From the IMG/VR virus record IMGVR_UViG_3300000553_000320, positions 1 to 24,791 of that record: a DNA stretch of 24,791 nt; one strand, written 5' to 3'. Source of the stretch: a virus. Made by a program: the position numbers and the translations under genes. Positions 1-7,738 of the stretch are shown here, piece by piece (within the stretch, counting starts at the first letter, position 1; every line of letters starts with the position of its first letter). The notes beneath the pieces are model-generated. The model was given only the letters and a program-made list of their open reading frames with translations. It was not told where the DNA came from and ran no database searches.

Positions 1-848
1 CCAGTTAAACTTGGAAGTATACCGCTGCCTATTGAACTCAGCGCACTAAATGCACCACCAGATAGTGTATTCAATGCACTACTAACACCACCAGTAATAG
101 AACTAAGTGCACTGCTTAAGCCACCAGTGAGACCACCTAAAGCACCAGTGGCAGCACCCAGTGCGCCGCCTAGTGCTCCAGTTATCCCACTCAATCCAAG
201 TGCGCCAGTTAATCCGCCCAATGCACCATTGATTGCTGCGCCAAGTCCGCCCAATAAACCACCGCCAGCAAGAGCAGCAATCATTCCTAAACCAGCACCA
301 GCGCACCCTGCACCACTGCCAACTCCAGCACCTTTTGCGTTTGCTGGAAGCGCCGCTGAAGGACCGCCGCCTTTAACATTACTAGGAACTTGTCCGCTTG
401 CAAGCGCAGCATCTGCGGCACGGCGCGATGGGTTTGAACTAAGCTGTGACATGCTGCTGCTAATAGCATTAGGATCACCTGTTTGTGCTGCTGCTACCGA
501 ATCACTTAAGCAACGACTGCCAGAACCATAATTATAACTTAAATCAACATATGCTGCTTGTTGTTCTGGAGTTAAATTACTCCATGCTGGTTCACCGATA
601 CGATTTGCAATTCCAGGCGCATATGTATCAACAATCTGTTGTTGCATAAGAGCCTGACCGTCTGTTTGAGTTATTGATTGGCCAGGCTGAACAGGACTAC
701 CATCAGCATTATAATGGTTGCCATATCCAATTGCATAGCCAGTGAAAACGCCTTGGCTGTTATAGTCAGGATAAGCAGTTGATTTAAAACCTTCATTTGA
801 AGCAATAAAACTTGAAGTAAGATTAGGGTCTTTAAGTGCACTTGCCAT
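1..848 (-). CDS. GH24 (T4-type) lysozyme with Gly-rich C-terminal tail, partial
   Basis: Open frame from ATG at 848 that runs off the window edge, so the C-terminus is missing (282 codons visible). Residues about 10-150 look like a T4-type lysozyme that cleaves peptidoglycan: Glu19 is followed nine residues later by Asp28, as in T4 lysozyme (Glu11/Asp20), then the AIGYG motif at 39-43. The usual catalytic-site Thr before IGYG is Ala39, with Thr36 nearby. From about residue 160 the chain becomes Gly/Ala/Ser rich, and from about 188 it is a long GGL/GAL pattern (GGGLLGGLG, GALGGLTG). It starts 3 bases after the stop of the 412-aa protein, which follows a PAAR gene. That context suggests a virion or baseplate lysozyme rather than an endolysin, but this is inference. 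The Shine-Dalgarno sequence is weak (GAG about 9 nt upstream). Confidence 0.85.
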   Translation of the reverse strand, partial: MASALKDPNLTSSFIASNEGFKSTAYPDYNSQGVFTGYAIGYGNHYNADGSPVQPGQSITQTDGQALMQQQIVDTYAPGIANRIGEPAWSNLTPEQQAAYVDLSYNYGSGSRCLSDSVAAAQTGDPNAISSSMSQLSSNPSRRAADAALASGQVPSNVKGGGPSAALPANAKGAGVGSGAGCAGAGLGMIAALAGGGLLGGLGAAINGALGGLTGALGLSGITGALGGALGAATGALGGLTGGLSSALSSITGGVSSALNTLSGGAFSALSSIGSGILPSLT

Positions 849-851
849 AGG

Positions 852-2090
852 TTAACTCACATTTGTTGGTTTAAAAGTAGGAGGCACCCAAGTTATGTCT
901 CCAGGCTTATAGGTATCTGCTACAACATTAAGCATGCCAGGAACTGCAATGGGTGCGCCTGTTGCTACAACTTTTCGTAAGTTTTGTGGTTGTGGGCGCA
1001 ATCTTGATTCTTGGTTATTTCCAAGATTTACACCGCTATGATCTTTTAAATCTTCGGTTGGACTAGTTTGAGAATAATATTCTCTAGCAGAATCTAAACT
1101 ATCAGTAACTCGTGGAAGATTTATATTAGCTAACTTTGCATATCTATCCGCGCTAGTGGTTGATACTAACGAACCAATTGCACCGTTATATGCTGCCCTA
1201 TCACCAGTCCTGACTAAGTTTTCAATGTCTCTAGCACGATGCAAACTATTTCTCACATAACCAACATCGGTCCCAAAAGCAGATTGATTTCTATCAAAGT
1301 CATGAACGGTGTAATCGCTGCCAGCACTATTAAACTTTGTTCCTAATGAATAATTGGAAAGAACAGCAGTGCTGTTTCCGTGTTTGGTGTAAATGCTAGC
1401 TGGTAAATTTACTAATATTCCAGTTACACCATCACGAATTGGCGGATGGTAACTGTTTACTACGCTAGTGTTTGGAATTAAACCAGTGTTTACCCAGTTA
1501 AACAAATGACTGTTGATATTGAGTATACCCGCATTAACATTTGGTTCTTCAAATGCAGTTCCTGGTCCGCCAAATGGTGAATTTTTTGCATAAACTGGTT
1601 TAGTGTTAAAGTATTGTAAGTTGCTAACATTTGCCAACCCATTGGCATTAAGATATAATTGGGTATCACTTGTAATTAATTCAACCGTGCCTACATATGT
1701 ATTTGGTCCTGCGACTGTATTTGCGATCCATATACTATCGCCATAATTTACTTGAGTAGTAAAATTAGTTGAGTTGCCAGTTACAATTTGAGAAGCTGTA
1801 TTGGCAGTAATATTTCCAGTTGTATAATATGTATAAACAATTGCATTTGCAATAAACGGGGCATAATGCAATGATTGATTTGTGATGTTAAGATTTGCGT
1901 TAGTAGTAAGATATAAGCTAGTATTGTTAGAAATATATGATACATACCCAACAAACACATTGCTTATGTTTGCAATGGCAGAGCCAGCTTTAAATTGCGT
2001 AGTAAATGTAGTACCAATGCCAGTGACGGTGTTCGATGTTGTCGTAGTAGTAATATTTCCAGTACCGATTGTAATATTACCTAATGGCAT
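852..2090 (-). CDS. beta-rich virion protein, probably baseplate-associated
   Basis: Protein of 412 aa, Asn/Thr/Ser-rich and lacking membrane segments. The ATG at 2090 is preferred over an upstream in-frame TTG at 2105, and it lies inside the last codons of the PAAR gene (14-nt overlap). The N-terminal part holds two copies of a beta-type repeat, roughly residues 5-80 and 90-165. Each has a TGNIT start, a VTG..T.FTTQ motif, a hydrophobic GYV or GTV strand and a TSLYL or TQLYL strand. Similar T-G-T-x-F-T-T repeats occur in tail and baseplate proteins of many phages. The middle and C-terminal parts (Pro-rich, ending in PTFKPTNVS) are not recognised. Lying between PAAR and lysozyme, it is most likely a spike or baseplate component. 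The exact role is unknown. Confidence 0.75.
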   Translation of the reverse strand: MPLGNITIGTGNITTTTTSNTVTGIGTTFTTQFKAGSAIANISNVFVGYVSYISNNTSLYLTTNANLNITNQSLHYAPFIANAIVYTYYTTGNITANTASQIVTGNSTNFTTQVNYGDSIWIANTVAGPNTYVGTVELITSDTQLYLNANGLANVSNLQYFNTKPVYAKNSPFGGPGTAFEEPNVNAGILNINSHLFNWVNTGLIPNTSVVNSYHPPIRDGVTGILVNLPASIYTKHGNSTAVLSNYSLGTKFNSAGSDYTVHDFDRNQSAFGTDVGYVRNSLHRARDIENLVRTGDRAAYNGAIGSLVSTTSADRYAKLANINLPRVTDSLDSAREYYSQTSPTEDLKDHSGVNLGNNQESRLRPQPQNLRKVVATGAPIAVPGMLNVVADTYKPGDITWVPPTFKPTNVS

Positions 2091-2622
2091 TTTGTACCTG
2101 CCCAACTACATTATTAACTGCACCACCAACAACGCTGTTGACTAAGCCGCCTACGCCATTGTTAACAACATTACTAACTGCGCCAACAATACTAGATACG
2201 CCGCCGAGACCACTAGCAATGCTTCCTAATGAACCTAACCCACCTGCTAGACCGCCAAGACTGCCAAGACCGCCAAGCAATCCACCACCAATACTGCCTA
2301 CCAAACCACCAAGCAATCCGCCACCAATTCCGCCAGCGCCGCCAGCAGCTACTAAAACATCTGCTTCAAATGGGATCATAGAGTGGTGACACATATCAAG
2401 ACTTCCTAAGAAACCTTGTGGTCTACCACCTACCAGTACGCTTGGACTACCAATAATTATTGGATTTGGTGGGTGGGGGTGTCTAGGATCAAATCCAGGG
2501 TGACCTGTTACCATATCACCTAAACGACTTGCTGGTCTTCCATTTATGAGAACAGTTAATTCTCCCATAAATGCAACACCAGCGCCAGTATTCATACTAC
2601 CAATTTTTGCTGGAATAGACAT
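2077..2622 (-). CDS. PAAR-domain spike protein with Gly-rich C-terminus
   Basis: Protein of 181 aa. Residues 1-90 have the PAAR-like pattern: MSIPAKIG, VLINGRPASRLGD, a His/Pro-rich loop GFDPRHPHPPNP, SVLVGGRP and a late Cys-His-His (MCHHS). PAAR proteins form the sharp metal-binding tip of contractile tail spikes (T4 gp5.4). Residues 92-165 are Gly/Leu rich, with a 12-residue repeat (IGGGLLGGLVGS, then IGGGLLGGLGSL), followed by a Val/Asn-rich end. A strong AAGGAG lies 6 nt before the ATG. The gene overlaps the downstream virion gene and is two genes away from a lysozyme, forming a puncturing cassette. The Gly-rich tail is not part of the basic PAAR fold and resembles the tail of the lysozyme. 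Confidence 0.88.
   Translation of the reverse strand: MSIPAKIGSMNTGAGVAFMGELTVLINGRPASRLGDMVTGHPGFDPRHPHPPNPIIIGSPSVLVGGRPQGFLGSLDMCHHSMIPFEADVLVAAGGAGGIGGGLLGGLVGSIGGGLLGGLGSLGGLAGGLGSLGSIASGLGGVSSIVGAVSNVVNNGVGGLVNSVVGGAVNNVVGQVQNAIR
2270..2329. repeat. tandem 36-bp-period repeat encoding Gly/Leu 12-mers
   Basis: Near-identical 24-base copies lie at 2270-2293 and 2306-2329, spaced 36 bases apart, with only a few silent or near-silent changes. They encode successive 12-residue units (GGGLLGGL core) of the PAAR protein tail. Codon-level identity indicates fairly recent duplication or slippage. Confidence 0.7.
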
Positions 2623-2631
2623 CGACTCTCC

Positions 2632-2934
2632 TTAGATAGAAGTAGCCAATGTCAATCCTGTTGTTTTAGCAAGGTACTGATTGGCTATATCTTTGTCAGT
2701 AGGACCATATAAAGCTACTGCACTCTTATTTAACACTGGAGAATCGGCAGGTGAAATACTAAACACCGCAGGTGCTAACCCAAACCCACCTTGCGGTGTA
2801 GCAATCATTACTAGCGGTTTAGTAAGTTTATATGTAGTTTCGGTTTCTTCTGCGACACGAGTGATGATTTCTTCACCTGCAAATGTCTTAAAAGTCATAA
2901 CGGTAGTTGAGTCAGTTGTTTTCTGTAATAACAC
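2632..2934 (-). CDS. small Sm/LSm-like protein
   Basis: Protein of 100 aa. It starts at a GTG (2934) with AGGA 8 nt upstream, overlapping the end of glutaredoxin by 23 nt. A later ATG at 2898 lacks a clear ribosome site. The pattern MTFKTFAGEEIITRV, then YKLTKPLVM, then a Gly-rich turn (GGFGLAP) and a final strand before SVALYG-like residues resembles the five-strand Sm-like fold common in T4-like phages (functions largely unknown; some could bind RNA). The gene connects the nucleotide metabolism operon to the PAAR cassette. Assignment is by strand pattern only. Confidence 0.6.
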   Translation of the reverse strand: MLLQKTTDSTTVMTFKTFAGEEIITRVAEETETTYKLTKPLVMIATPQGGFGLAPAVFSISPADSPVLNKSAVALYGPTDKDIANQYLAKTTGLTLATSI

Positions 2935-3172
2935 GCTTTTTTTCCTGTAATTCGTTGATAGATAGTTTACTTAGACCACTATAACCGCCTTCTACTAAAA
3001 GTTTTTCGTTATAGTAAATTTGTGGCACGGTCTTATGACCTTCGGCAACAAGCCAATCACGAACACCCTCATCATTGATATCGACTTCGGTGTAATCTTC
3101 GCTCCAACTTTTAAGTAGGTGCTTTGCGCCATCGCAATATGGGCAATTATCTTTTGTATATAATGTAATCAT
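2912..3172 (-). CDS. glutaredoxin
   Basis: Protein of 86 aa with the dithiol active site CPYC at residues 10-13, the cis-Pro motif TVPQIY and the GGYSGL glutathione-binding-type turn. Phage glutaredoxins (T4 NrdC) reduce the C-terminal cysteines of ribonucleotide reductase. That fits its place just after nrdB and the second endonuclease. The ATG at 3172 is preceded by AAGGA, which lies in the last codons of the upstream endonuclease gene (stop 4 bases before the ATG). Complete and normal length. Confidence 0.93.
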   Translation of the reverse strand: MITLYTKDNCPYCDGAKHLLKSWSEDYTEVDINDEGVRDWLVAEGHKTVPQIYYNEKLLVEGGYSGLSKLSINELQEKKRVITENN

Positions 3173-3175
3173 TGA

Positions 3176-4300
3176 TTATTCCTTTTCTATTACTTCTATT
3201 TTCCAATCTTTATTTTTACCTCTTTTGCTTGGAGGCCAATTATCTTGTATATTTTTTTGAAATGTTGCAAAACTTAAATTGTTGTCTATGCAAAACTGTT
3301 TCAACTCTCCACCATATAACATGTATATATTATCATTATTTGTTAGTTTATAACAATTACTTAGATAGTGATTTTTACCCGTTGGCATTGTTCTGTTTTC
3401 TTTAATTTTTTGTATTGTTTCTGGGCTATGATGTTTGCCATACATTGGATTATTACTGCCAGTAGTAAGTTCTCTAAACTTTGCACGAGTTTCTTCACTG
3501 TGCTTTTTAGGTCCATAACCACCCCGTTCTTTTTGTAATTGCGAACGCTTTAATCGCTGCAATTCTGCTCCTTCCTTACCATATATTTCTTCGTAAGTCT
3601 TTCCTCGGTGGCTCGGTGGTCTTGCTTCTAAACATATGTTGGTTAAGATACCATAAGGTTCATATCCTTTGCGACCATACCGCAATATTAAATCTTCTTC
3701 CATTTTATAAGCAAAATTTTCATCAATAATATCTTCTGCAAGATATTCAATTTGTGGTTCTAATCCTGCTTTTCTAATAGCATCAATCTTATTTTCTTTA
3801 TGAATATTGTCACTTCTTGACATATCCCAAAGATGCGTTTGTGCTCGCTTACCAGTTCCCTTGCCAATATAAAATGGCATATTATTTCTTGGGTCTATAA
3901 GTGCATATACATAATACATAATATCTAATTCCTGCTCATTGTATTTAGCAAGAGATAGAGAATATATATTATTTGTAGTATATTTTTGTGTATTATTTTT
4001 TAATTTGGCAAATACATTTAATTTTCTTTTATCGGCAAATGGAGTAATATCTATCAAGTTTCCATCATTGTCCTGCCATACACTATGCAATATTGCTTGA
4101 TATCCCCACGCACTTTCCAAGAAATAATATCCAAGTATTTTTTCTCCCCCATGACTAAGAATATAATTTTTTACATTTGTATGGCATATATTTTCTTCGC
4201 AACTTGCATCAGGATTGACTGGAATATTTCCTAACCAATCACAACCAATACTGCGAGCAAAATCAGCAACTGAAGTTGCTGATGGTATAAACCAAATCAA
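3176..4300 (-). CDS. GIY-YIG nuclease fused to an N-terminal Cys/His/Asp domain
   Basis: Protein of 374 aa. The start is a TTG at 4300 overlapping the nrdB stop, with AAGGG about 8 nt upstream inside nrdB. Residues 1-100 form a domain with conserved-looking ICHTN (Cys39), GG...GYY, LHSVW (His72) and NLIDITP (Asp84). The Cys-His-Asp order recalls papain-like enzymes, but no function is known to me. From 128, YYVYALID and FYIGKG give the GIY-YIG nuclease core, with Glu201/Glu202 as candidate metal ligand. NUMOD3-type motifs follow (HSEETRAKF, NPMYGKHHSPETIQKI), then a C-terminal module with FCIDNNL. It is probably a mobile homing-type endonuclease that inserted after nrdB. The next Met in frame is 128, so without the TTG start only the nuclease would be made. 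Confidence 0.85.
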   Translation of the reverse strand: MIWFIPSATSVADFARSIGCDWLGNIPVNPDASCEENICHTNVKNYILSHGGEKILGYYFLESAWGYQAILHSVWQDNDGNLIDITPFADKRKLNVFAKLKNNTQKYTTNNIYSLSLAKYNEQELDIMYYVYALIDPRNNMPFYIGKGTGKRAQTHLWDMSRSDNIHKENKIDAIRKAGLEPQIEYLAEDIIDENFAYKMEEDLILRYGRKGYEPYGILTNICLEARPPSHRGKTYEEIYGKEGAELQRLKRSQLQKERGGYGPKKHSEETRAKFRELTTGSNNPMYGKHHSPETIQKIKENRTMPTGKNHYLSNCYKLTNNDNIYMLYGGELKQFCIDNNLSFATFQKNIQDNWPPSKRGKNKDWKIEVIEKE

Positions 4301-5412
4301 AGACTAAATCCCTTAAATGTATCGTTGGATACATCCTGTTTGGTTCCGCCAATGATATACGAACTTATCTGCGTTTGCTGGGGGGCCACTTGAACTTCTG
4401 CACCAGCAATCCATTTCTGTGTCCAAGGCAGTGGGTTATTCTTAGTAGGATATGGTTGACCGAGACCAACTGCTTGCATACGCTTATTAGCAATAAACTC
4501 AACATATTCAGCAAGTAGTTGATAGTTTAGACCAATCATAGAGCCATCTTTAAACAGGTATTGCGCCCATGCCTTTTCTTGATTGACTGCATCATCAAAT
4601 AGTTTGATAGCCGCATCACGACATTCCGTTTCAATCTTGGCATAATCAGGATCATCTTTAGGTAGCAGTTTTAGTAAGGTTTGTGTGCCAGCAAGATGCA
4701 GATTTTCATCACGAGCAATCAACTTGATAATTTTGGCATTGCCTTCCATTTTCTTCAATTCAGCAAATGCCCAACTGCAAGCAAATGAAACATAAAAGCG
4801 AACACCTTCAAGAATGTTCACACTCATAAGTGCAAGCCAAAGTGCTTTTTTATGTTCATAATTAAACCCGCCCCAATCAGGTGGATCGAAGTCATCTAGG
4901 GTTCTTTGGTTATTCATCGTAATAAGTTTATCATAAAGCGCAGTGATATCACCAGCACAATCAACAATTTCTTGAATGTCCATCATTTCATCAAATACTT
5001 TTGATGGATTAGCATATACATTGCGAATGATATGAGTATATGAACGAGAGTGAATAGTTTCACTGAATGTCCAAGTAGTGATCCATGTTTCTAACTCTGG
5101 TAGTGAACAGATTGGACCAAATGCCACTGCTGGCGCACGACCTTGAACCGAATCAAGTAAGATTTGACGCTTTAAGTTGCTTGTAAAGATATGCTGCTCA
5201 TTTTGGGACAAGTCTTTAAAATCTTTGGCATCACGAAGAATATCTATTTCTTGTGGTAACCAAAAGAAAGATAATTGCTTTTCGGTAAGTTTTTCAAACT
5301 GGCGGTATTTGATAGTATCGTAACGCTGAATACTTACACCGCCATGTGGGTCTAGGAAAGCCAGCGACTTTGTGTGGTCACTCTTATCATTTGCATCAAA
5401 TACTGTACTCAT
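4297..5412 (-). CDS. nrdB: ribonucleotide reductase class Ia, beta subunit
   Basis: Protein of 371 aa, full length compared with E. coli NrdB (about 375). It forms the di-iron/tyrosyl radical subunit that delivers the radical to NrdA. The iron ligands are present: Asp87 (LLDSVQGR), Glu118 and His121 around ETIHSRSYTH, Glu202 (ILEGVRF), and Glu236 with His239 (ARDENLHL). The radical tyrosine is Tyr125. The C-terminus (NDTFKGFSL), which docks to NrdA, is intact. The ATG at 5412 has GAGG 7 nt upstream; an in-frame TTG at 5424 is ignored. The gene has its own likely sigma70-type promoter (5433-5461), and its stop overlaps the start of the GIY-YIG fusion gene. Confidence 0.97.
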   Translation of the reverse strand: MSTVFDANDKSDHTKSLAFLDPHGGVSIQRYDTIKYRQFEKLTEKQLSFFWLPQEIDILRDAKDFKDLSQNEQHIFTSNLKRQILLDSVQGRAPAVAFGPICSLPELETWITTWTFSETIHSRSYTHIIRNVYANPSKVFDEMMDIQEIVDCAGDITALYDKLITMNNQRTLDDFDPPDWGGFNYEHKKALWLALMSVNILEGVRFYVSFACSWAFAELKKMEGNAKIIKLIARDENLHLAGTQTLLKLLPKDDPDYAKIETECRDAAIKLFDDAVNQEKAWAQYLFKDGSMIGLNYQLLAEYVEFIANKRMQAVGLGQPYPTKNNPLPWTQKWIAGAEVQVAPQQTQISSYIIGGTKQDVSNDTFKGFSL

Positions 5413-5432
5413 TGTTAACCTCAATTTTAACT

Positions 5433-5461
5433 ATTATGTCATATTTTGTTATTAATATCAA
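5433..5461 (-). promoter_or_regulatory. sigma70-type promoter for nrdB
   Basis: Minus-strand TTGATA (5461-5456), 17-nt spacer, CATAAT (5438-5433), each 5/6 to consensus. Predicted start is near 5426, giving a 14-nt leader with the GAGG site. The -35 lies in the end of the radical SAM gene, so nrdB could be transcribed without the interrupted upstream genes. Confidence 0.5.
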
Positions 5462-6689
5462 TTTCAAATTCTTGTAACCAAGGAAAAATTTGTCGCCAAT
5501 CTGTTCCACGGCGACGATCTTTTTCATTTAAGTATGTGAATAATTTACTTATTTCTTTTTGATTTTGAACACTTTTCTTTACAGAATTTGCAATTCCACG
5601 CATACACATTATAGAATTTTTTTCTTCTTCATTATTAGATGGCATTAGAGATATAATATTTTCAAAATCATCCATAAAAAAATCAGGTCCAAAGATGCCA
5701 GGTTTCATATAAATTGGAGTTGGTCCAACTTCTCCAAGATACTGTGCTACTTTACCAATTGATTTCCAATACACAAGTTTTTCAATAAGTTGTGGCATTG
5801 TTTTTATTGTTAGTGAACTTATTGTCTGATGTATTTTTAAAGAAATCCATTTTTGTTTCAATAGATATTCAAAATTACTTTCCCATAAATTTAAATTTAA
5901 TCCATATCTAACATATTCTTGTTCTTTACCCCAACAATCAATACTACATATAACTCCAAGTGATTTAATTTTTCTCTTTTTAATTAGATTTTTTGTTTTT
6001 TCAACAAATTCTTTTAACTTTTCATTCGGTATGTTTAAATTTGTAGTAATTGAGATACTAAGATTTATGTTTGGTTTTTTTTCAAAAAAATCTAATAGAA
6101 TATCTAATTCTTTTTGAAGTAATGGCTCACCACCTAAAATATGTAATTCACTTAATACATGAGAATTTTTATTAAGCCATGTCCAAAAATATGGAACTAA
6201 AGTTTTATATTTCTTTTCCCTAGATATTAAATCAATTCCATTACTATTAAAGTTACCAAATTCTTTATTTTCTTTAGCAATGAACGAACTTAAATTTGGT
6301 CCGCAATATAAGCAACCCATGTTACATGTATTGTTAAAATATACTTCAAGAATAGTAGGAGATACGGTTGTTGAATTAATGTTTTCTTTTAATTCTGGTG
6401 GAATTGCATGTGGCAATGTTAAATGTAAATTTCTATCGCTGAACCCACCAGAATTTTCTATATTTTTGCAATAACCACAACTAGAATCAGGCCATTTTCC
6501 ATTTAACATTGCTTCTCTATCAGCAATTTTAATTTCTGTATTATGAAAATTTTCAAAATTTTCTGGAGTTAATGTGCTTTCACTCGTTCTAAAACAAGAA
6601 CGAGTGATACCGCTATTCAAAAAAAGTGTGCTCCAATTCCATTTTAATGCACATGCAGTTGCAGTTTTTATAGGAAAATTGCTTTCCAT
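5439..6689 (-). CDS. radical SAM protein (twitch/SPASM-like family)
   Basis: Protein of 416 aa. The ATG at 6689 shares bases with the nrdA-b stop (TAATG), so translation is probably coupled; an upstream in-frame TTG at 6701 is less likely. The [4Fe-4S]/SAM motif CxxxCxxC is Cys122-Cys126-Cys129 (CNMGCLYC), and the SAM-binding GGEP is at about 186. Extra cysteines near the N-terminus (Cys32, Cys71-x-x-Cys74) and one near the C-terminus (CMRG) could hold a second cluster. Such proteins modify peptides or small molecules by radical chemistry; the substrate here is unknown. The gene is visibly richer in A/T codons (AAA, TTT, ATT) than nrdA and nrdB, and it separates them, which suggests later insertion. 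It is not an obvious NrdG-type activase, because the neighbouring reductase is class Ia. Confidence 0.85.
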   Translation of the reverse strand: MESNFPIKTATACALKWNWSTLFLNSGITRSCFRTSESTLTPENFENFHNTEIKIADREAMLNGKWPDSSCGYCKNIENSGGFSDRNLHLTLPHAIPPELKENINSTTVSPTILEVYFNNTCNMGCLYCGPNLSSFIAKENKEFGNFNSNGIDLISREKKYKTLVPYFWTWLNKNSHVLSELHILGGEPLLQKELDILLDFFEKKPNINLSISITTNLNIPNEKLKEFVEKTKNLIKKRKIKSLGVICSIDCWGKEQEYVRYGLNLNLWESNFEYLLKQKWISLKIHQTISSLTIKTMPQLIEKLVYWKSIGKVAQYLGEVGPTPIYMKPGIFGPDFFMDDFENIISLMPSNNEEEKNSIMCMRGIANSVKKSVQNQKEISKLFTYLNEKDRRRGTDWRQIFPWLQEFEIDINNKI

Positions 6690-7738
6690 TAAATCGTGCA
6701 ACTTTCACAAGCGTCTTGATCTTCAAGAAGTTGTAAGTTTTTGACTTCAAAGTCTTGCTTTTGTTCAACAAACTTGCTGACATCAACTTCACCTTGACCA
6801 TCATATGTATTGAAATAATAAAGAGTCTTAATACCATACTTGTAGCAAAGTAGTAGGTGACCAATCATAACACTCATTGGAATCTTTTCATCCGCATAGA
6901 ATGTTGGATTATAACTTGTGTTAGTAGAGATACTTTGGTCAATATACTTCTGCAGCACAGCAACTAATTTCAAATAACCTTCTGGTGATTTTTGATCCCA
7001 CAGTAGTTCATACTTGTTCTTTAATTTGCGGAACTCTGGCACAACTTGCTTTAATACACCATGCTTGCTCTGCTTGACACTAATAAGACTGCGTGGTGGT
7101 TCAATACCATTTGTAGCATTGGCAACCTGTGCACTAGTTTCTGCTGGCATAAGTGCCATCAGAGTAGAATTACGAATACCATGTTCACGAAGACTTGCAC
7201 GAAGCGATGCCCAATCCATGCGCTCCACATGAGGCACAAGTTCATCAACTTCACGCTTATATGTGTCAATAGGCAGAACACCATAACCATACTTGGTTTC
7301 ATTGCTCTTTGGTGCAGCACCACGCTCAATAGCAAGTTGATTGCTTGCACGAATAAGATAGTAAGACCATGCTTCTGCATACTCGTCAACGAGTGCCAAC
7401 GCACGAGGATCGCTATAACTCATATCATTCTTTGCAAGGAAATATGCGAAGTTAATGATACCAACGCCAAGTGGACGACGGTTCATTGTGCTTAACTGTG
7501 CTGCAATAACAGGATAGTTTTGGTAGTCAAGTAGCGCATCAAGACCACGAACAGCAAGGTCGCACATCTTTTCAAAATCTTTTGGTTCCTTAACATTGCC
7601 CCAATTAATTGCACTAAGTGTGCATAAACTTATTGCAGCACCATCATAATCTTCAACATCTGCATCAAGATACACATACTCATCAGTTTCTATCTCGTTT
7701 TCATCTACTATTTCATATAACCAATCGTTATTTTTCAT
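6689..7738 (-). CDS. nrdA: ribonucleotide reductase alpha subunit, C-terminal piece (NrdA-b)
   Basis: Protein of 349 aa matching the C-terminal part of E. coli NrdA from just before Cys462. Cys39 in SLCTLSAINWG corresponds to redox Cys462, Tyr307-Tyr308 (TLYYFNT) to the radical-transfer pair Tyr730/731, and Cys344/Cys347 (ACESCTI) to the C-terminal shuttle cysteines, here CxxC instead of CxxxxC. The first 36 residues are acidic and hydrophilic (WLYEIVDENEIETDEYVYLD) with no counterpart in E. coli NrdA. The ATG at 7738 has AAGGA 8 nt upstream, inside the last codons of the endonuclease gene, so it has its own ribosome site. It must pair with NrdA-a to form a working alpha subunit. All visible catalytic residues are kept, so it is a gene in pieces and not a pseudogene. 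Confidence 0.93.
   Translation of the reverse strand: MKNNDWLYEIVDENEIETDEYVYLDADVEDYDGAAISLCTLSAINWGNVKEPKDFEKMCDLAVRGLDALLDYQNYPVIAAQLSTMNRRPLGVGIINFAYFLAKNDMSYSDPRALALVDEYAEAWSYYLIRASNQLAIERGAAPKSNETKYGYGVLPIDTYKREVDELVPHVERMDWASLRASLREHGIRNSTLMALMPAETSAQVANATNGIEPPRSLISVKQSKHGVLKQVVPEFRKLKNKYELLWDQKSPEGYLKLVAVLQKYIDQSISTNTSYNPTFYADEKIPMSVMIGHLLLCYKYGIKTLYYFNTYDGQGEVDVSKFVEQKQDFEVKNLQLLEDQDACESCTI

Noticed and set aside
127-531. Plus-strand Pro/Ala-rich frame
   Set aside because: It is the antisense shadow of the Gly/Ala-rich lysozyme tail, which explains the Pro-rich composition. No ribosome site.
2084-2389. Plus-strand Pro-rich frame
   Set aside because: It is the antisense of the PAAR protein's Gly-rich tail.
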